From an uncultured Pseudoruegeria sp. (GTDB taxonomy: Bacteria; Pseudomonadota; Alphaproteobacteria; Rhodobacterales; Rhodobacteraceae), in assembly GCA_947498155.1 (NCBI GenBank), contig CANMJD010000004.1, positions 124,001 through 188,000 on the forward strand: a stretch of 64,000 nucleotides of DNA, in the 5' to 3' direction. Position 1 is the first letter of the stretch, and every line of letters begins with the position of its first letter. The position numbers and the translations under genes were made by a program. Below are positions 35,961-45,173 of the stretch, in pieces. A model generated the notes under the pieces. That model was not told where the DNA came from, ran no database searches, and saw nothing but the letters and a program-made list of their open reading frames with translations.

Positions 35961-36274
35961 CAGCTTTTGGCCCTAGAACGTAGAAAAAGATAAAGCGGCA
36001 ACCCGCAGCTTACGCCGATACACCAGGTCGCGGCAATCGCCCAGAGGCCTCGGAAGTTTTTTCGCTGGAATGACTCTGTGATGACCCAAATCGTCAGCGC
36101 CACAGCGGCAATGGTGAGATCCCAGACCAGCCCGCTGCTGGCGTCATTGGCATGCCACGCATCCGCCATTGCGGTCAGGGAATAACCGAATTCCTCAAAC
36201 CAACGGATAAAGAAGACCATGGGATAAGTCCCGATGATGGCCAGAACAAGATAGAGATAACGAAAACCGGACAT
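35960..36274 (-). CDS. DUF2834 family membrane protein
   Basis: A 104-residue protein with three predicted helices (about 5-24, 45-62 and 78-98). The segment YPMVFFIRWF, a polar loop and VWDLTIAAVALTIWVITE fit DUF2834. The function is unknown. The ATG at 36274 has AAAGG about nine bases upstream; the longer frame adds MFYLCQRFA without a ribosome-binding site. It is coupled to lysA downstream and lies 63 bases after the small lipoprotein gene. Confidence 0.75.
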   Translation of the reverse strand: MSGFRYLYLVLAIIGTYPMVFFIRWFEEFGYSLTAMADAWHANDASSGLVWDLTIAAVALTIWVITESFQRKNFRGLWAIAATWCIGVSCGLPLYLFLRSRAKS

Positions 36275-36337
36275 GGCGAACCTTTGGCAAAGATAGAACA
36301 CACTCTGACCTAGATCCTTGGGCGATAAAAGGAAGGA

Positions 36338-36487
36338 TCAATCGTCGATGAGGACACCGACTCTGATATCGCCGGAGATTGTGACGCCGGGCGTGGTTTG
36401 CTCATGTGATGTAGGTGGCTTCGGGCTGCCGTTCACACCGCAAGCCACCAGCGCGGAGAGGCTGATCAGGCAAAAAACCATACGCAT
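36338..36487 (-). CDS. Tiny lipoprotein (49 residues)
   Basis: A 49-residue frame below the usual length cut-off. It starts [17 protein letters not shown], a lipoprotein signal with LVAC lipobox, so the mature protein begins at about C16. The rest contains a short TTPGVTISGDIRVGV segment. Its ATG overlaps the stop of the preceding lipoprotein gene by one base (TAATG), which supports translation by coupling. Function unknown; it would be anchored to a membrane facing the periplasm. Confidence 0.72.
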   Translation of the reverse strand: MRMVFCLISLSALVACGVNGSPKPPTSHEQTTPGVTISGDIRVGVLIDD

Positions 36488-36792
36488 TACCACCAGCCCC
36501 AACCAATGCCCCAGCGCGGTCCGCCGGTGCCAACACCGACACTGACCGGTCCTTTGTTCACCGAAACACCGGCGCCGCCTGTGCCAACATAAACACTGGA
36601 ATTGCTCCCGCCTGTGCTAACGCCTGCCCCATTGGTGCCGACATGGACACTCGAATTCTGGCCCACATCCGCACTCACACCGGCATTGACGTTCACGTCC
36701 CCGTTGCCATTGCCGCTCACCCCGACACCGGGTTGCGGATTCGAACAGGCCGCCACAAACAGCAGAGCAACAATCGCTAAAGAGCGTTTCAT
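36487..36792 (-). CDS. Gly/Val-rich repeat lipoprotein
   Basis: A 101-residue lipoprotein: signal [16 protein letters not shown] with lipobox and mature Cys at residue 16. The mature part is a Gly/Val/Asn/Ser repeat. Two 18-residue units are nearly alike ([18 protein letters not shown] and [18 protein letters not shown]), and the protein ends GIGWGWW. Alternating Val suggests a beta-strand ladder. Its ATG overlaps the argH stop by four bases. Function unknown. Confidence 0.78.
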   Translation of the reverse strand: MKRSLAIVALLFVAACSNPQPGVGVSGNGNGDVNVNAGVSADVGQNSSVHVGTNGAGVSTGGSNSSVYVGTGGAGVSVNKGPVSVGVGTGGPRWGIGWGWW

Positions 36793-38195
36793 CCAAGCAC
36801 CTCTTTCCAGCGCGCAATTTGCAGGCGCACCTGATCGGGCGCCGTTCCGCCATAAGATTGACGACTCGCTACTGAATTATGCACACCCAGCACGTCAAAA
36901 ACAGCCTCGGTGATTTCGCCATGTACAGACTGCATCTCTGCAAGGCTGAGATCCGGCAGATCGCAGCCCTTTTGCTCTGCCATAGCGACCAGCGATCCAG
37001 TGACGTGATGGGCATCCCGGAATGGCATGTTCAACGCGCGTACAAGCCAGTCGGCCAGATCCGTCGCGGTGGAGAACCCGCTTGCTGCAGCGGCCTCAAG
37101 GGACGGGCGGTTGGCGGTCATATCGCTGACCATACCGGTCATTGCAGCCAGTGCCAGCATCAGGCTGTCGGCTGCATCAAAGACCTGTTCCTTGTCTTCT
37201 TGCATGTCTTTGGAATAGGCCAGCGGTAGGCCTTTCATCACCGTGAACAAACCAACCATCGCGCCCATTATCCGGCCAATTTTGGCACGAATCAACTCGG
37301 CAGCATCGGGGTTCTTTTTCTGAGGCATGATCGAGGAACCAGTTGAAAAACGATCCGACAGCACGACAAAACGGAACTGCGCAGAGGACCAGATCACCAG
37401 CTCTTCGGCAAAGCGGCTCAGGTGCATGGCGGTGATGGTCGAAGTTGAGAGGAACTCCAGCGCAAAGTCGCGATCGGCCACGGCGTCCAGCGAATTGGCG
37501 GTGGGGCGATCAAAACCCAGCGCCTCGGCAGTCATATGGCGATCTATCGGGAAAGACGTGCCCGCCAGTGCTGCCGAACCCAAGGGGGATTCGTTCATGC
37601 GTTTGCGTGCATCTTTAAAGCGGCTAATATCGCGGCCAAACATTTCAACATAAGCCATCATATGATGGCCCCAAGTCACCGGTTGTGCGGTCTGCAAATG
37701 GGTAAAGCCCGGCATCACCCATTCCGCACCGGCTTCGGCCTGCGCCAAAAGCGCGCGCACCAAGGCTTCTAGCCCTTCAATCGCAGCGTCCATCTGATCG
37801 CGCACCCAGAGTTTGAAATCCGTGGCCACCTGATCGTTCCGGCTGCGGCCTGTGTGCAAACGGCCTGCCGGCTCTCCGATTACTTCTTTCAACCGCGCCT
37901 CGACATTCATATGGATGTCTTCAAGGGCTGCCGAAAAAGTAAACTCTCCGCGTTCAATTTCTGACAAGACCGTGAGCAGCCCTTCCCGAATGGCCACAGC
38001 ATCGCTATCGGTAATGATACCCTGTGCGGCCAACATGGCGGCATGGGCACGGGATCCCTGAATGTCCTGAGCCGCCATGCGTTTGTCAAAATCGATGGAA
38101 GCGTTAATCGCTTCCATGATCGCATCGGGGCCAGAGGCGAAACGGCCGCCCCACATTGCGTTGGAGGCTTTGGCGTTCTGGGTATCGTCGGTCAT
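36789..38195 (-). CDS. argH: Argininosuccinate lyase
   Basis: A 468-residue member of the fumarase/aspartase superfamily. It cleaves argininosuccinate to arginine and fumarate. The signature [12 protein letters not shown] is present with [25 protein letters not shown] and a catalytic-loop Ser. It is full length. It heads the operon argH - lipoprotein - tiny lipoprotein - DUF2834 - lysA - TIGR02302 and starts only 27 bases from the divergent TlpA-like gene, so the promoters must overlap the coding regions or each other. Confidence 0.96.
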   Translation of the reverse strand: MTDDTQNAKASNAMWGGRFASGPDAIMEAINASIDFDKRMAAQDIQGSRAHAAMLAAQGIITDSDAVAIREGLLTVLSEIERGEFTFSAALEDIHMNVEARLKEVIGEPAGRLHTGRSRNDQVATDFKLWVRDQMDAAIEGLEALVRALLAQAEAGAEWVMPGFTHLQTAQPVTWGHHMMAYVEMFGRDISRFKDARKRMNESPLGSAALAGTSFPIDRHMTAEALGFDRPTANSLDAVADRDFALEFLSTSTITAMHLSRFAEELVIWSSAQFRFVVLSDRFSTGSSIMPQKKNPDAAELIRAKIGRIMGAMVGLFTVMKGLPLAYSKDMQEDKEQVFDAADSLMLALAAMTGMVSDMTANRPSLEAAAASGFSTATDLADWLVRALNMPFRDAHHVTGSLVAMAEQKGCDLPDLSLAEMQSVHGEITEAVFDVLGVHNSVASRQSYGGTAPDQVRLQIARWKEVLG

Positions 38196-38222
38196 GTCTT
38201 TGTCACCCTTCGGAGGGAAATT

Positions 38223-38783
38223 ATGCGCGTTCTTCGTTTAGCGGTTCTCTATACCGCCCTTGCCTTTGGTGCAATTCCTGCCTTTGCCGATATGGCCGAG
38301 ATTGAGGCCCTGCGCGAGGGTGATATGAAAAAACTTGTGTTTCACAGCGCCCCGCAACCGGTATCAGAGGAAACCTTTACCGATGCGGCGGGGACGGTAA
38401 CCTCCTTTGCCGATTATGAAGGCAAATATCTACTGGTCAATTTCTGGGCCACCTGGTGCGCACCCTGCCGCAAAGAGATGCCCTCGCTTGACCGTTTGCA
38501 AGCTGAGCTAGGCAGCGAAATGTTCGAAGTTGTGCCCATTGCCACAGGCCGCAACCCCAAACCGTCGCTGGATAAATTCTTTGCCGAAGCCGAGATTATG
38601 AACCTGCCGATCCTGCTGGACCCCAAACAAACCCTAGCCCGCGATATGGCCGTACTGGGCCTGCCGATCACCTTGATCGTTGATCCGGAAGGCAATGAAA
38701 TCGCCCGGCTGCGTGGGGATGCCGAATGGGATAGCGACAGCGCCAAGGCTATCGTGAAAGCCCTGACTGAACCGGCAAGCTGA
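38223..38783 (+). CDS. TlpA-like periplasmic thioredoxin
   Basis: A 186-residue exported thiol-disulfide protein. A signal peptide (residues 1-22, ending AIPAFA) leads to a TlpA/ResA-like thioredoxin domain with the active site WCAPC in [17 protein letters not shown]. The cis-Pro region is [15 protein letters not shown]. It probably keeps periplasmic cysteines reduced, for example for cytochrome c or copper-site assembly. GGAGGGAAATT precedes the ATG. In Rhodobacteraceae it is often next to argH, as here. Confidence 0.9.
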   Translation: MRVLRLAVLYTALAFGAIPAFADMAEIEALREGDMKKLVFHSAPQPVSEETFTDAAGTVTSFADYEGKYLLVNFWATWCAPCRKEMPSLDRLQAELGSEMFEVVPIATGRNPKPSLDKFFAEAEIMNLPILLDPKQTLARDMAVLGLPITLIVDPEGNEIARLRGDAEWDSDSAKAIVKALTEPAS

Positions 38784-38909
38784 TTTCTTCGGCGGTTCTC
38801 TACGGGCCGCATTTTCGCACCTGAGTAGCCTGCTTACTGCGGCGATTTTTCCTGTTGAGAGGCCGCTCAAACCCGCACATTTTGAAGGCTAAACTGGGAA
38901 TTGTCCGCA

Positions 38910-39293
38910 ATGCTTTATCCTCGCCTGTGCACCGTGGTTGCCCTGCTTTTCTTTGCGCTGTTCATTAATCTGGTTTGGGTCCCCGATATTCCTTTTTGGC
39001 TGTTTGACTTACAGGGCAATGAGGTCGCCGAAATACTCGCCAAACGCGCAGGTGTGCTATTTCTGGGTCTTTGTGTGCTGTGTTTCGCGGCGCGAAGGTC
39101 ACAATCCCCCGAGGTTCAACGTCTTATCGCCCTGTCTGTCTGGGTCGCCATGGGCGGTATGGCGGTGCTTGGGATTTATGAATTTCTGCGCGGCGCGGTC
39201 GGTCCGGGGATGTGGGTCGCGGTCATCATAGAGATCCTGATCGCGGTGTTTTGCTGTCGGCTGTGGTTCCAAATCCGGCATCAGTCCGGATAG
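38910..39293 (+). CDS. Small four-helix membrane protein
   Basis: A 127-residue protein with about four hydrophobic helices (near 9-30, 43-62, 76-92 and 97-117) and short loops. The ATG at 38910 is preferred to a TTG at 38901; the GGGAA upstream is weak for either. No family with known function is recognised. A terminator follows at 39349. Confidence 0.6.
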   Translation: MLYPRLCTVVALLFFALFINLVWVPDIPFWLFDLQGNEVAEILAKRAGVLFLGLCVLCFAARRSQSPEVQRLIALSVWVAMGGMAVLGIYEFLRGAVGPGMWVAVIIEILIAVFCCRLWFQIRHQSG

Positions 39294-39348
39294 GGCGGCT
39301 TTGTCAGCGGCCCGCTGAAGGGGCGCGCACATCACGGGGGCAGGATTT

Positions 39349-39384
39349 GCAGGCGGCCGGCTTAGAACCGCCTGCCAAATTTTT
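39349..39384 (+). terminator. Intrinsic terminator after the small membrane protein
   Basis: GCAGGCGG / CCGCCTGC stem with an 11-base loop, then CAAATTTTT. It lies just before the convergent rpiB stop. Confidence 0.78.
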
Positions 39385-39388
39385 GTGA

Positions 39389-39844
39389 TCAGCTATCCGC
39401 TTCCAGCGCGTCGATCATATCGACACGGGTGGCGTGACGGCCGCCTTCGAATTCGGCGGACAAGAAAGCGTCGACAATATCCAGCGCCAGACCATCGCCG
39501 ATCACCCGCACGCCCAGCGCCAACATGTTGGCGTTATTGTGCTGGCGGATCATCCGAGCGGAAAACGTATCGGAGCAAACCCCGCAACGGATGCCTTTGA
39601 CCTTATTGGCGGCCAGCATGATGCCCTGCCCTGTGCCACACAGCACGATGCCGAATGTGCAATCGCCCGAAGCCACGCGCTGCGCCGCAGCTGCGCCATG
39701 TTTTGGGTAATGGGTGCTTTCGGCGGTGGTCGGGCCGATGTCAACCACGTCCCAGCCTTGCTGTTCGATATGGGCTGCAATGGCTTGGCGGGTTTCGATG
39801 GCGGCATGATCGCTGGAAAGCACGATGCGTTTGGCGGCTGACAT
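39389..39844 (-). CDS. rpiB: Ribose-5-phosphate isomerase B
   Basis: A 151-residue RpiB/LacAB-type isomerase that interconverts ribose 5-phosphate and ribulose 5-phosphate. Landmarks: VLSSDHAAIETR with the phosphate-site His, YPKHGAAAAQRVA, the catalytic-Cys region GIVLCGTGQGIMLAANK, and MIRQHNNANMLALG. AGGAGTCCCCACCA precedes the ATG. The isomerase may also act on related sugar phosphates. Confidence 0.92.
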   Translation of the reverse strand: MSAAKRIVLSSDHAAIETRQAIAAHIEQQGWDVVDIGPTTAESTHYPKHGAAAAQRVASGDCTFGIVLCGTGQGIMLAANKVKGIRCGVCSDTFSARMIRQHNNANMLALGVRVIGDGLALDIVDAFLSAEFEGGRHATRVDMIDALEADS

Positions 39845-39972
39845 TGGTGGGGACTCCTGAAGGGTGGCTCTTTTGCCTTCCATACCACAGTCAGCGCGCG
39901 GGTCTATGGGCGGATACGACACAGGGAGGCTGATCGATTTCGGGAATATTTATCGGAATTCTTTTTGTCAGC

Positions 39973-39998
39973 TTGACATAGTTGAGTGTTTCGCTCAG
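39973..39998 (+). promoter_or_regulatory. Candidate iron-responsive operator (TGA-N9-TCA) within the imelysin promoter region
   Basis: TTGAG-TGTTTCG-CTCAG at 39982-39998 contains TGA-N9-TCA (39983-39997), the pattern reported as the Iron-Rhodo-box of Rhodobacterales. It begins four bases after a perfect -35-like TTGACA (39973-39978), where a bound repressor would block RNA polymerase. It is 91 bases upstream of the imelysin ATG. The iron link is inferred from this match and the genes downstream. Confidence 0.55.
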
Positions 39999-40088
39999 TT
40001 ATATCGCAATTCCAGCCATCCCAGTATTTCGCGACGGGAAAGCCCGATCTGCGACAACAACAAATCACATCGATCTGGGACACACAGA

Positions 40089-41351
40089 ATGACTCATCTT
40101 TATACCGTAGCCACCGCCCTTGGGCTTATGCTTGCAACACCGACGCTGGCCGATACGCAGGCGGCGGTTTTGAATACCTACGCCGATATCGCTGCTGCAA
40201 ACTACCAAGACAGCCTGATCACAGCGCAACGCCTGCAAGACGCCGTAAATGCGCTGGTCGAAACCCCGTCGGCTGAAAACCTGACCGCCGCCCGCAGCGC
40301 CTGGCTTGCGGCCCGCGTGCCTTACCAACAGACCGAAGTCTTCCGTTTTGGCAACGCCATCGTTGACGACTGGGAAGGCAAGGTAAACGCTTGGCCATTG
40401 GATGAGGGCCTGATCGACTACGTTGATGCATCTTACGGTGGCCCGTCGGATGAAAACGAATATGCGGCGCTGAATGTGATCGCCAACCCGACCTTCACCC
40501 TGTCCGGCGCCGAAGTGGATGCCACCACAATTACACCTGAACTGTTGGAAGAAACCCTGCAAGAAGCCGATGGTGTCGAATCCAACGTCGCAACCGGCTA
40601 TCACGCGGTTGAATTCCTGCTTTGGGGTCAGGATCTGAATGGCCACGCCGCCGGTGCAGGCAACCGCCCCTGGACCGATTATGCTACTGGTGACGACTGC
40701 ACCAGCGACAATTGCGACCGTCGCGGCGCTTATCTGACCGCCGCAACCAACCTGCTGGTGTCCGATCTGGAGTGGATGACCGCACAATGGGCCGAAGGCG
40801 GCGCAGCCCGTGCGGCCGTTTCCGAAGACCCGTCAGCGGGTATCGCAGCCATCCTGACCGGCATGGGGTCGTTGTCCTACGGCGAAACCGCCGGTGAGCG
40901 GATGCGCCTTGGGGTGATGCTGAACGATCCGGAAGAAGAGCATTCCTGCTTTGCCGACAACACCCACAACGACCACTTCTACAATGGCGTCGGCATCCAG
41001 AACGTCTATCTGGGCAGCTACACCGGTGTAGATGGTACGGTTGTCTCAGGCCCCTCGCTTTCCGATCTGGTTGGCGAATCCGACACCAAGCTGGACGCCG
41101 AGATGAAAGCCAAAGTCAGCGCCGCCGTTCAGGCCTTGGGCAAAATCAAAATTGCCGCCGAATCCGGCTTTGCCTATGACCAGATGCTGGAGCGTGGCAA
41201 TGCCGAAGGCGAAGCCCTGATCATGGGCGGTGTTAACGGTTTGATTGATCAGACCCGTTCTATCGAGCGCGTCGTGACGGCATTGGGTGTTGATCAGATC
41301 AGCATAGAAGGCTCTGACAGCCTTGATGATCCGGAAGCGGTTTTCCAATAA
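40089..41351 (+). CDS. Imelysin family protein (IrpA-like, peptidase M75)
   Basis: A 420-residue exported protein: signal peptide residues 1-21 (LATPTLA), then two helical-bundle imelysin repeats. The family GxHxxE motif is G170-Y-H172-A-V-E175 followed by FLLWGQD. Imelysins are periplasmic or outer-membrane iron-regulated proteins, thought to bind iron rather than act as proteases. It is first in a set with a di-heme oxidoreductase, a second imelysin and a DUF1513 protein. The ATG at 40089 starts the signal peptide; the frame extends upstream without a ribosome-binding site. Confidence 0.92.
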   Translation: MTHLYTVATALGLMLATPTLADTQAAVLNTYADIAAANYQDSLITAQRLQDAVNALVETPSAENLTAARSAWLAARVPYQQTEVFRFGNAIVDDWEGKVNAWPLDEGLIDYVDASYGGPSDENEYAALNVIANPTFTLSGAEVDATTITPELLEETLQEADGVESNVATGYHAVEFLLWGQDLNGHAAGAGNRPWTDYATGDDCTSDNCDRRGAYLTAATNLLVSDLEWMTAQWAEGGAARAAVSEDPSAGIAAILTGMGSLSYGETAGERMRLGVMLNDPEEEHSCFADNTHNDHFYNGVGIQNVYLGSYTGVDGTVVSGPSLSDLVGESDTKLDAEMKAKVSAAVQALGKIKIAAESGFAYDQMLERGNAEGEALIMGGVNGLIDQTRSIERVVTALGVDQISIEGSDSLDDPEAVFQ

Positions 41352-41361
41352 TTTTGACAAA

Positions 41362-41389
41362 AAGCCCGCCCCAGCGCTGGAGCGGGCTT
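41362..41389 (+). terminator. Intercistronic stem-loop after the first imelysin gene
   Basis: AAGCCCGC / GCGGGCTT arms with an internal self-complementary CAGCGCTG loop, 11 bases after the stop. The T-tract is poor, so it may reduce rather than stop read-through to the di-heme gene. Confidence 0.5.
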
Positions 41390-41462
41390 CAAAATCGGTA
41401 AAAGCCTTAAGCCACACAAAAGCCACGGCCAATGCTGCGCCGTCGCCAGCCAGGTAGGAATT

Positions 41463-43028
41463 ATGCGCAACGCAATGCGTCAAGAATGGATGAAGCCGCG
41501 TAATCTGCTTGCCATCCTCCTCATCACAGGCACTCCAGCCTTTGCACAAAGCGAAATCGAGATCCCGTTTCAGGGGCTCGGTGATCCGCACCTCAACATC
41601 ATACCGAGAACCGATTCCGAAGCAGACCGGATCGCCAAGGTAACCAGCCCGACGCAGGATTTCAGCACGGCTGAGAAATTCGAAGAACGTCCAGCTGGCG
41701 CTGCCACTGTGCGGGTCAGCAACGACGCCAATGCGTTTTCGAAACCCTCTGGCAATGTCTCTTTTGAGGATGAGCTGACGTTCAAGCTCGGTAACGGGCT
41801 ATTCAAAAAGCTCTGGGTGTCGTCACCCTCTTCGACATTGGCCTCTGACGGGCTTGGGCCGCTGTTTAACGCCCGTTCCTGCCAGCGCTGCCACATCAAG
41901 GACGGGCGCGGCCATCCGCCAGAAAACGACGCCGATAATCGGGTCTCTATGTTTTTGCGGATTTCGATCCCCGGCGATCAAAGCAACGCGATCGCAGAAA
42001 TCGAAGATTACATCGCCACCCTTCCAGACCCGAATTACGGCGCGCAGTTGCAGGATTTTGCTGTGCAAGGCCATGCAGCCGAATACACACTCTCTATTAG
42101 CTATGACGAAGAAATCCTGCTTATGGCCGATGGCACCGAAGTCTCCTTGCGCCATCCAACCTATGAAGCGACAAACCTTGGCTATGGCCCTTTGCACCCC
42201 GACGCGATGCTGAGCCCGCGCGTTGCGCCGCAAATGATCGGGCTGGGTCTTCTCGAAGCGATACCAGCGGCTGATATTCTTGCCAATGCCGATCCGGAGG
42301 ATGCGAATGGTGATGGCATCTCGGGGCGACCCAATATCGTCTGGTCTGTCGAATTTGATCAACCCATGCTGGGTCGATTTGGGCTGAAGGCGGGCAATCC
42401 CACGATCATGCAGCAATCTGCAGGCGCTTTTTCCGGCGACATCGGCATATCCAACCCACTGTTTCCGGCTGGGGCAGGCGAATGTACCGGCCTGCAAACC
42501 GCTTGCCTTGACGCGCCCCATGGCGACAAAGATGACCGCGTCTATGAAATCGACGCCAATGGCATGGACTTGGTCACCTACTATAGCCGCAATCTCGGCG
42601 TGCCGGCTCGCCGCGATACCGCCGACCCTACAGTGCTACGCGGCAAGAAAGTGTTTTATGAGACAGGTTGCATTTCCTGCCACACCCCCAGTTTCGTTAC
42701 CCATCGCCTGCAGGATCAGCCCGAGCAGAGCTTTCAACTGATCTGGCCTTATAGCGATTTACTATTGCATGATATGGGACCCGCCTTGGCCGATAACCGC
42801 CCAGAAGCCCGCGCCACGGGGCAGGAATGGCGCACGCCGCCGCTCTGGGGGATTGGTCTGACCGAACAAGTCAGCGGCCACAGTTATTTCCTGCATGATG
42901 GGCGCGCCCGCTCTTTGCTCGAGGCTGTGCTCTGGCACGGTGGCGAAGCTGCCCCGCATCGCAATGCGGTCATGACCATGCCTACGGCCGACCGTGACGC
43001 CCTCATTTCATTTCTGGAGAGCTTGTGA
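41463..43028 (+). CDS. Di-heme oxidoreductase family protein (DUF1111)
   Basis: A 521-residue exported c-type di-heme protein. After a signal peptide (to about residue 29, TPAFA), two CXXCH heme sites occur at C140-H144 (CQRCH) and C403-H407 (CISCH). The family is annotated as putative thiol oxidoreductase and is distantly related to MauG/cytochrome c peroxidases; it recurs next to imelysins in proteobacterial iron-regulated loci. It may handle iron redox or oxidise a partner protein. The start at 41463 follows CAGGTAGGAATT. Its stop overlaps the next gene's GTG start by four bases. Confidence 0.9.
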   Translation: MRNAMRQEWMKPRNLLAILLITGTPAFAQSEIEIPFQGLGDPHLNIIPRTDSEADRIAKVTSPTQDFSTAEKFEERPAGAATVRVSNDANAFSKPSGNVSFEDELTFKLGNGLFKKLWVSSPSSTLASDGLGPLFNARSCQRCHIKDGRGHPPENDADNRVSMFLRISIPGDQSNAIAEIEDYIATLPDPNYGAQLQDFAVQGHAAEYTLSISYDEEILLMADGTEVSLRHPTYEATNLGYGPLHPDAMLSPRVAPQMIGLGLLEAIPAADILANADPEDANGDGISGRPNIVWSVEFDQPMLGRFGLKAGNPTIMQQSAGAFSGDIGISNPLFPAGAGECTGLQTACLDAPHGDKDDRVYEIDANGMDLVTYYSRNLGVPARRDTADPTVLRGKKVFYETGCISCHTPSFVTHRLQDQPEQSFQLIWPYSDLLLHDMGPALADNRPEARATGQEWRTPPLWGIGLTEQVSGHSYFLHDGRARSLLEAVLWHGGEAAPHRNAVMTMPTADRDALISFLESL

Positions 43029-44032
43029 AACAAATCATCCTTTTCGCAGCGCTTTGCCTGCTGCCCTTGTCTGCGCAAGCGCAGTCGCTGGTCAGTGATG
43101 CATTGACCAAGCATATCCTCCCGCGATTTGAAGCTTTGGCAGAAAACGCAGAAACCCTGTCCAAAACAGCCAACTCAGCGTGCTCACCAGAGTCCAAAGC
43201 CCTGCAACATGCCTATGGTGCGGCTTTTGACACGTGGATCGCAGCCAGCCATCTGCGGTTGGGCCCAACCGAGGTCGATGACCGTGCATTTGCCCTTTCT
43301 TTCTGGCCTGACGGTCGCGGCGCCACGCCAAAAGCACTATCGCAATTGATCAATGATGCGGACCCGATTGCACAAACGCCCGACGCCTATCGTGATATGT
43401 CCATTGCAGCGCGGGGCCTTTATGCCTTGGAATTCCTGCTTTATGACAATGCGTTGATGCAGGCTGGTGATTCCGCCTATCACTGCAGATTGATCCGCAC
43501 AATCAGCGCCGATATCGCCCACACGTCAGAGGCCATCCTGTTAGATTGGCAAAACAGATATATGGATGTGTTGCTGCACCCGCGCGCAGAAGGCCCCTAT
43601 CAATCGCAAAAAGAAGTGGTCAAAGCACTCTTCAATACATTGAACACCGGCTTGGAATTCACCGCAGATACGCGCTTGGGGCGCCCGTTGGGCACTTTTG
43701 AACGCCCACGCCCAACCCGCGCGGAGGTGTGGCGGTCCGGTCGCTCTGCACGACATGTGATCCTGAGCCTTGCATCCCTGCGCGATCTGGCAATGGTTCT
43801 GGCAAGTGAATACCCCGCACTGGCGGCACGTCTGGACCACCAATTTGCAACCGCAATTGATCAAGTGACGGATTTGAACGATCCAGTTTTTGCTTCGGTC
43901 AACGTGCCGCAATCGCGGCTCAAGGTCGAAATCCTACAGCAAACTATCCAGGGCATTCGCAGCTCGGTAACGAATGAGTTGGGGCCAAGCCTTGGGGTCA
44001 CAGCCGGATTCAACGCTTTGGACGGTGACTAA
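43025..44032 (+). CDS. Second imelysin family protein
   Basis: A 335-residue exported imelysin paralogue: signal peptide residues 1-20 (PLSAQAQ). The motif equivalent to GxHxxE reads G131-L-Y133-A-L-E136, so the His is replaced by Tyr. This GL-x-ALE form also typifies a sub-branch of imelysins, so it may reflect a different ligand. The GTG start lies inside the di-heme gene's last codons (GTGA), giving translational coupling. It likely cooperates with the first imelysin or the DUF1513 protein in the periplasm. Confidence 0.88.
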   Translation: MKQIILFAALCLLPLSAQAQSLVSDALTKHILPRFEALAENAETLSKTANSACSPESKALQHAYGAAFDTWIAASHLRLGPTEVDDRAFALSFWPDGRGATPKALSQLINDADPIAQTPDAYRDMSIAARGLYALEFLLYDNALMQAGDSAYHCRLIRTISADIAHTSEAILLDWQNRYMDVLLHPRAEGPYQSQKEVVKALFNTLNTGLEFTADTRLGRPLGTFERPRPTRAEVWRSGRSARHVILSLASLRDLAMVLASEYPALAARLDHQFATAIDQVTDLNDPVFASVNVPQSRLKVEILQQTIQGIRSSVTNELGPSLGVTAGFNALDGD

Positions 44033-44033
44033 C

Positions 44034-45113
44034 ATGGCAACAACTGGACGTCGGCAGTTTCTGGGCGGGTTATTGGCCGCAGGACTTTTACCAAAACCGA
44101 CCTGGGCCGATGTTGGTACGCCCGCTTTTCTCGCCGCTGCCGCCACGCCGAATGGGCGCTTTGCGCTTTGTGGGATTGACGCAGCACTGAACCTCTTGTT
44201 CAAACTGCCTCTGCCCGCAAGGGGCCATGCCGCTGCAGGCCATCCGATCCGTCCCGAAGCGGTCGCCTTTGCGCGGAGGCCAGGTACATTTGCAATCGTA
44301 ATAGACTGCCGTTCCGGTCAGGAAACTGCGCGGTTGCAATCGCCCGATGGGCGACACTTTTACGGGCATGGTGTTTTTTCGGCAGATGGCAGCATGCTCT
44401 ACACCACTGAAAACAACTTTGAGGCGGGACGCGGATGTATTGGTGTTTGGGATGTCGCCAACGGTTATAAACGTATCTCAGAGTGGGACTCTGGCGGCGT
44501 CGGCCCACATGAACTCAGACGCTTGCCGCTATCGGATATTCTGGTGGTCGCAAATGGCGGTATTGATACACATCCGGATTCTGGCCGCAGCAAGCTTAAT
44601 ATTGCAACGATGCAGCCAAATCTAAGCTACATCGATCAGGGTCGCCTGATCGATCGGGCCGAGTTGCCGCCTGAGATGCACAAAAACTCGATCCGCCATC
44701 TGGCTGTTAGCACCCACGGCATAATAGCTTTTGGGATGCAGTGGCAAGGCGGCAACCCTGCCCCTGCAATGGTAGGCACCCATCGATTGAATTCTGATAT
44801 CCGTTTGATTCAGGCACCGGCTTCCGAGCAAAGGCCGTTACAAGGCTATATCGGAAGCATTGCTATAGCCGATGATGGCAGTGAGATCGCTGTGACCTCT
44901 CCACCGGGCGGAGTGGTCCAGCGCTATGACACCAAAAACGCCACCCTGCGGGACACCAAACTCATCAAAGATGCGTCGGGCATTGCAACAGGGCAAGACG
45001 ACTTCGTCATCAGTTCTGGTACGGGACTTTTGACGCGCCTAAATGCACCCAGCAAACAAGAGATCGCAAACCGCGAACTCATCTGGGATAACCATCTAGT
45101 CAGACTGGTCTAA
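44034..45113 (+). CDS. DUF1513 protein, Tat-exported beta-propeller-like
   Basis: A 359-residue protein. A twin-arginine signal (GRRQFLGG, residues about 6-25) directs folded export. The remainder has repeated beta-rich segments (LYTTENNFEAGRGCIGVWD, GGVGPHELRRLPLSD, DDGSEIAVTSPPGG) compatible with a seven-bladed propeller. DUF1513 members co-occur with imelysins and di-heme oxidoreductases. The activity is unknown. The gene starts one base after the second imelysin stop. It is the last gene of the locus. Confidence 0.88.
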   Translation: MATTGRRQFLGGLLAAGLLPKPTWADVGTPAFLAAAATPNGRFALCGIDAALNLLFKLPLPARGHAAAGHPIRPEAVAFARRPGTFAIVIDCRSGQETARLQSPDGRHFYGHGVFSADGSMLYTTENNFEAGRGCIGVWDVANGYKRISEWDSGGVGPHELRRLPLSDILVVANGGIDTHPDSGRSKLNIATMQPNLSYIDQGRLIDRAELPPEMHKNSIRHLAVSTHGIIAFGMQWQGGNPAPAMVGTHRLNSDIRLIQAPASEQRPLQGYIGSIAIADDGSEIAVTSPPGGVVQRYDTKNATLRDTKLIKDASGIATGQDDFVISSGTGLLTRLNAPSKQEIANRELIWDNHLVRLV

Positions 45114-45153
45114 AACAAAATGGGCGCTGCAGCTTTGTCTACCACAGCGCCCA
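45113..45153 (-). terminator. Terminator between the DUF1513 and enolase-superfamily genes
   Basis: A perfect 9-bp stem, TGGGCGCTG / CAGCGCCCA, followed on the minus strand by TTTTGTTTT, so it best serves the minus-strand ABC operon. It may also stop the plus-strand iron locus. Confidence 0.75.
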
Positions 45154-45173
45154 AGATTTAGATTTTTCGTACC

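Noticed and set aside
39864..40088. Upstream extension of the first imelysin frame
   Set aside because: It would run through the promoter and operator region; the signal peptide begins at the ATG at 40089.
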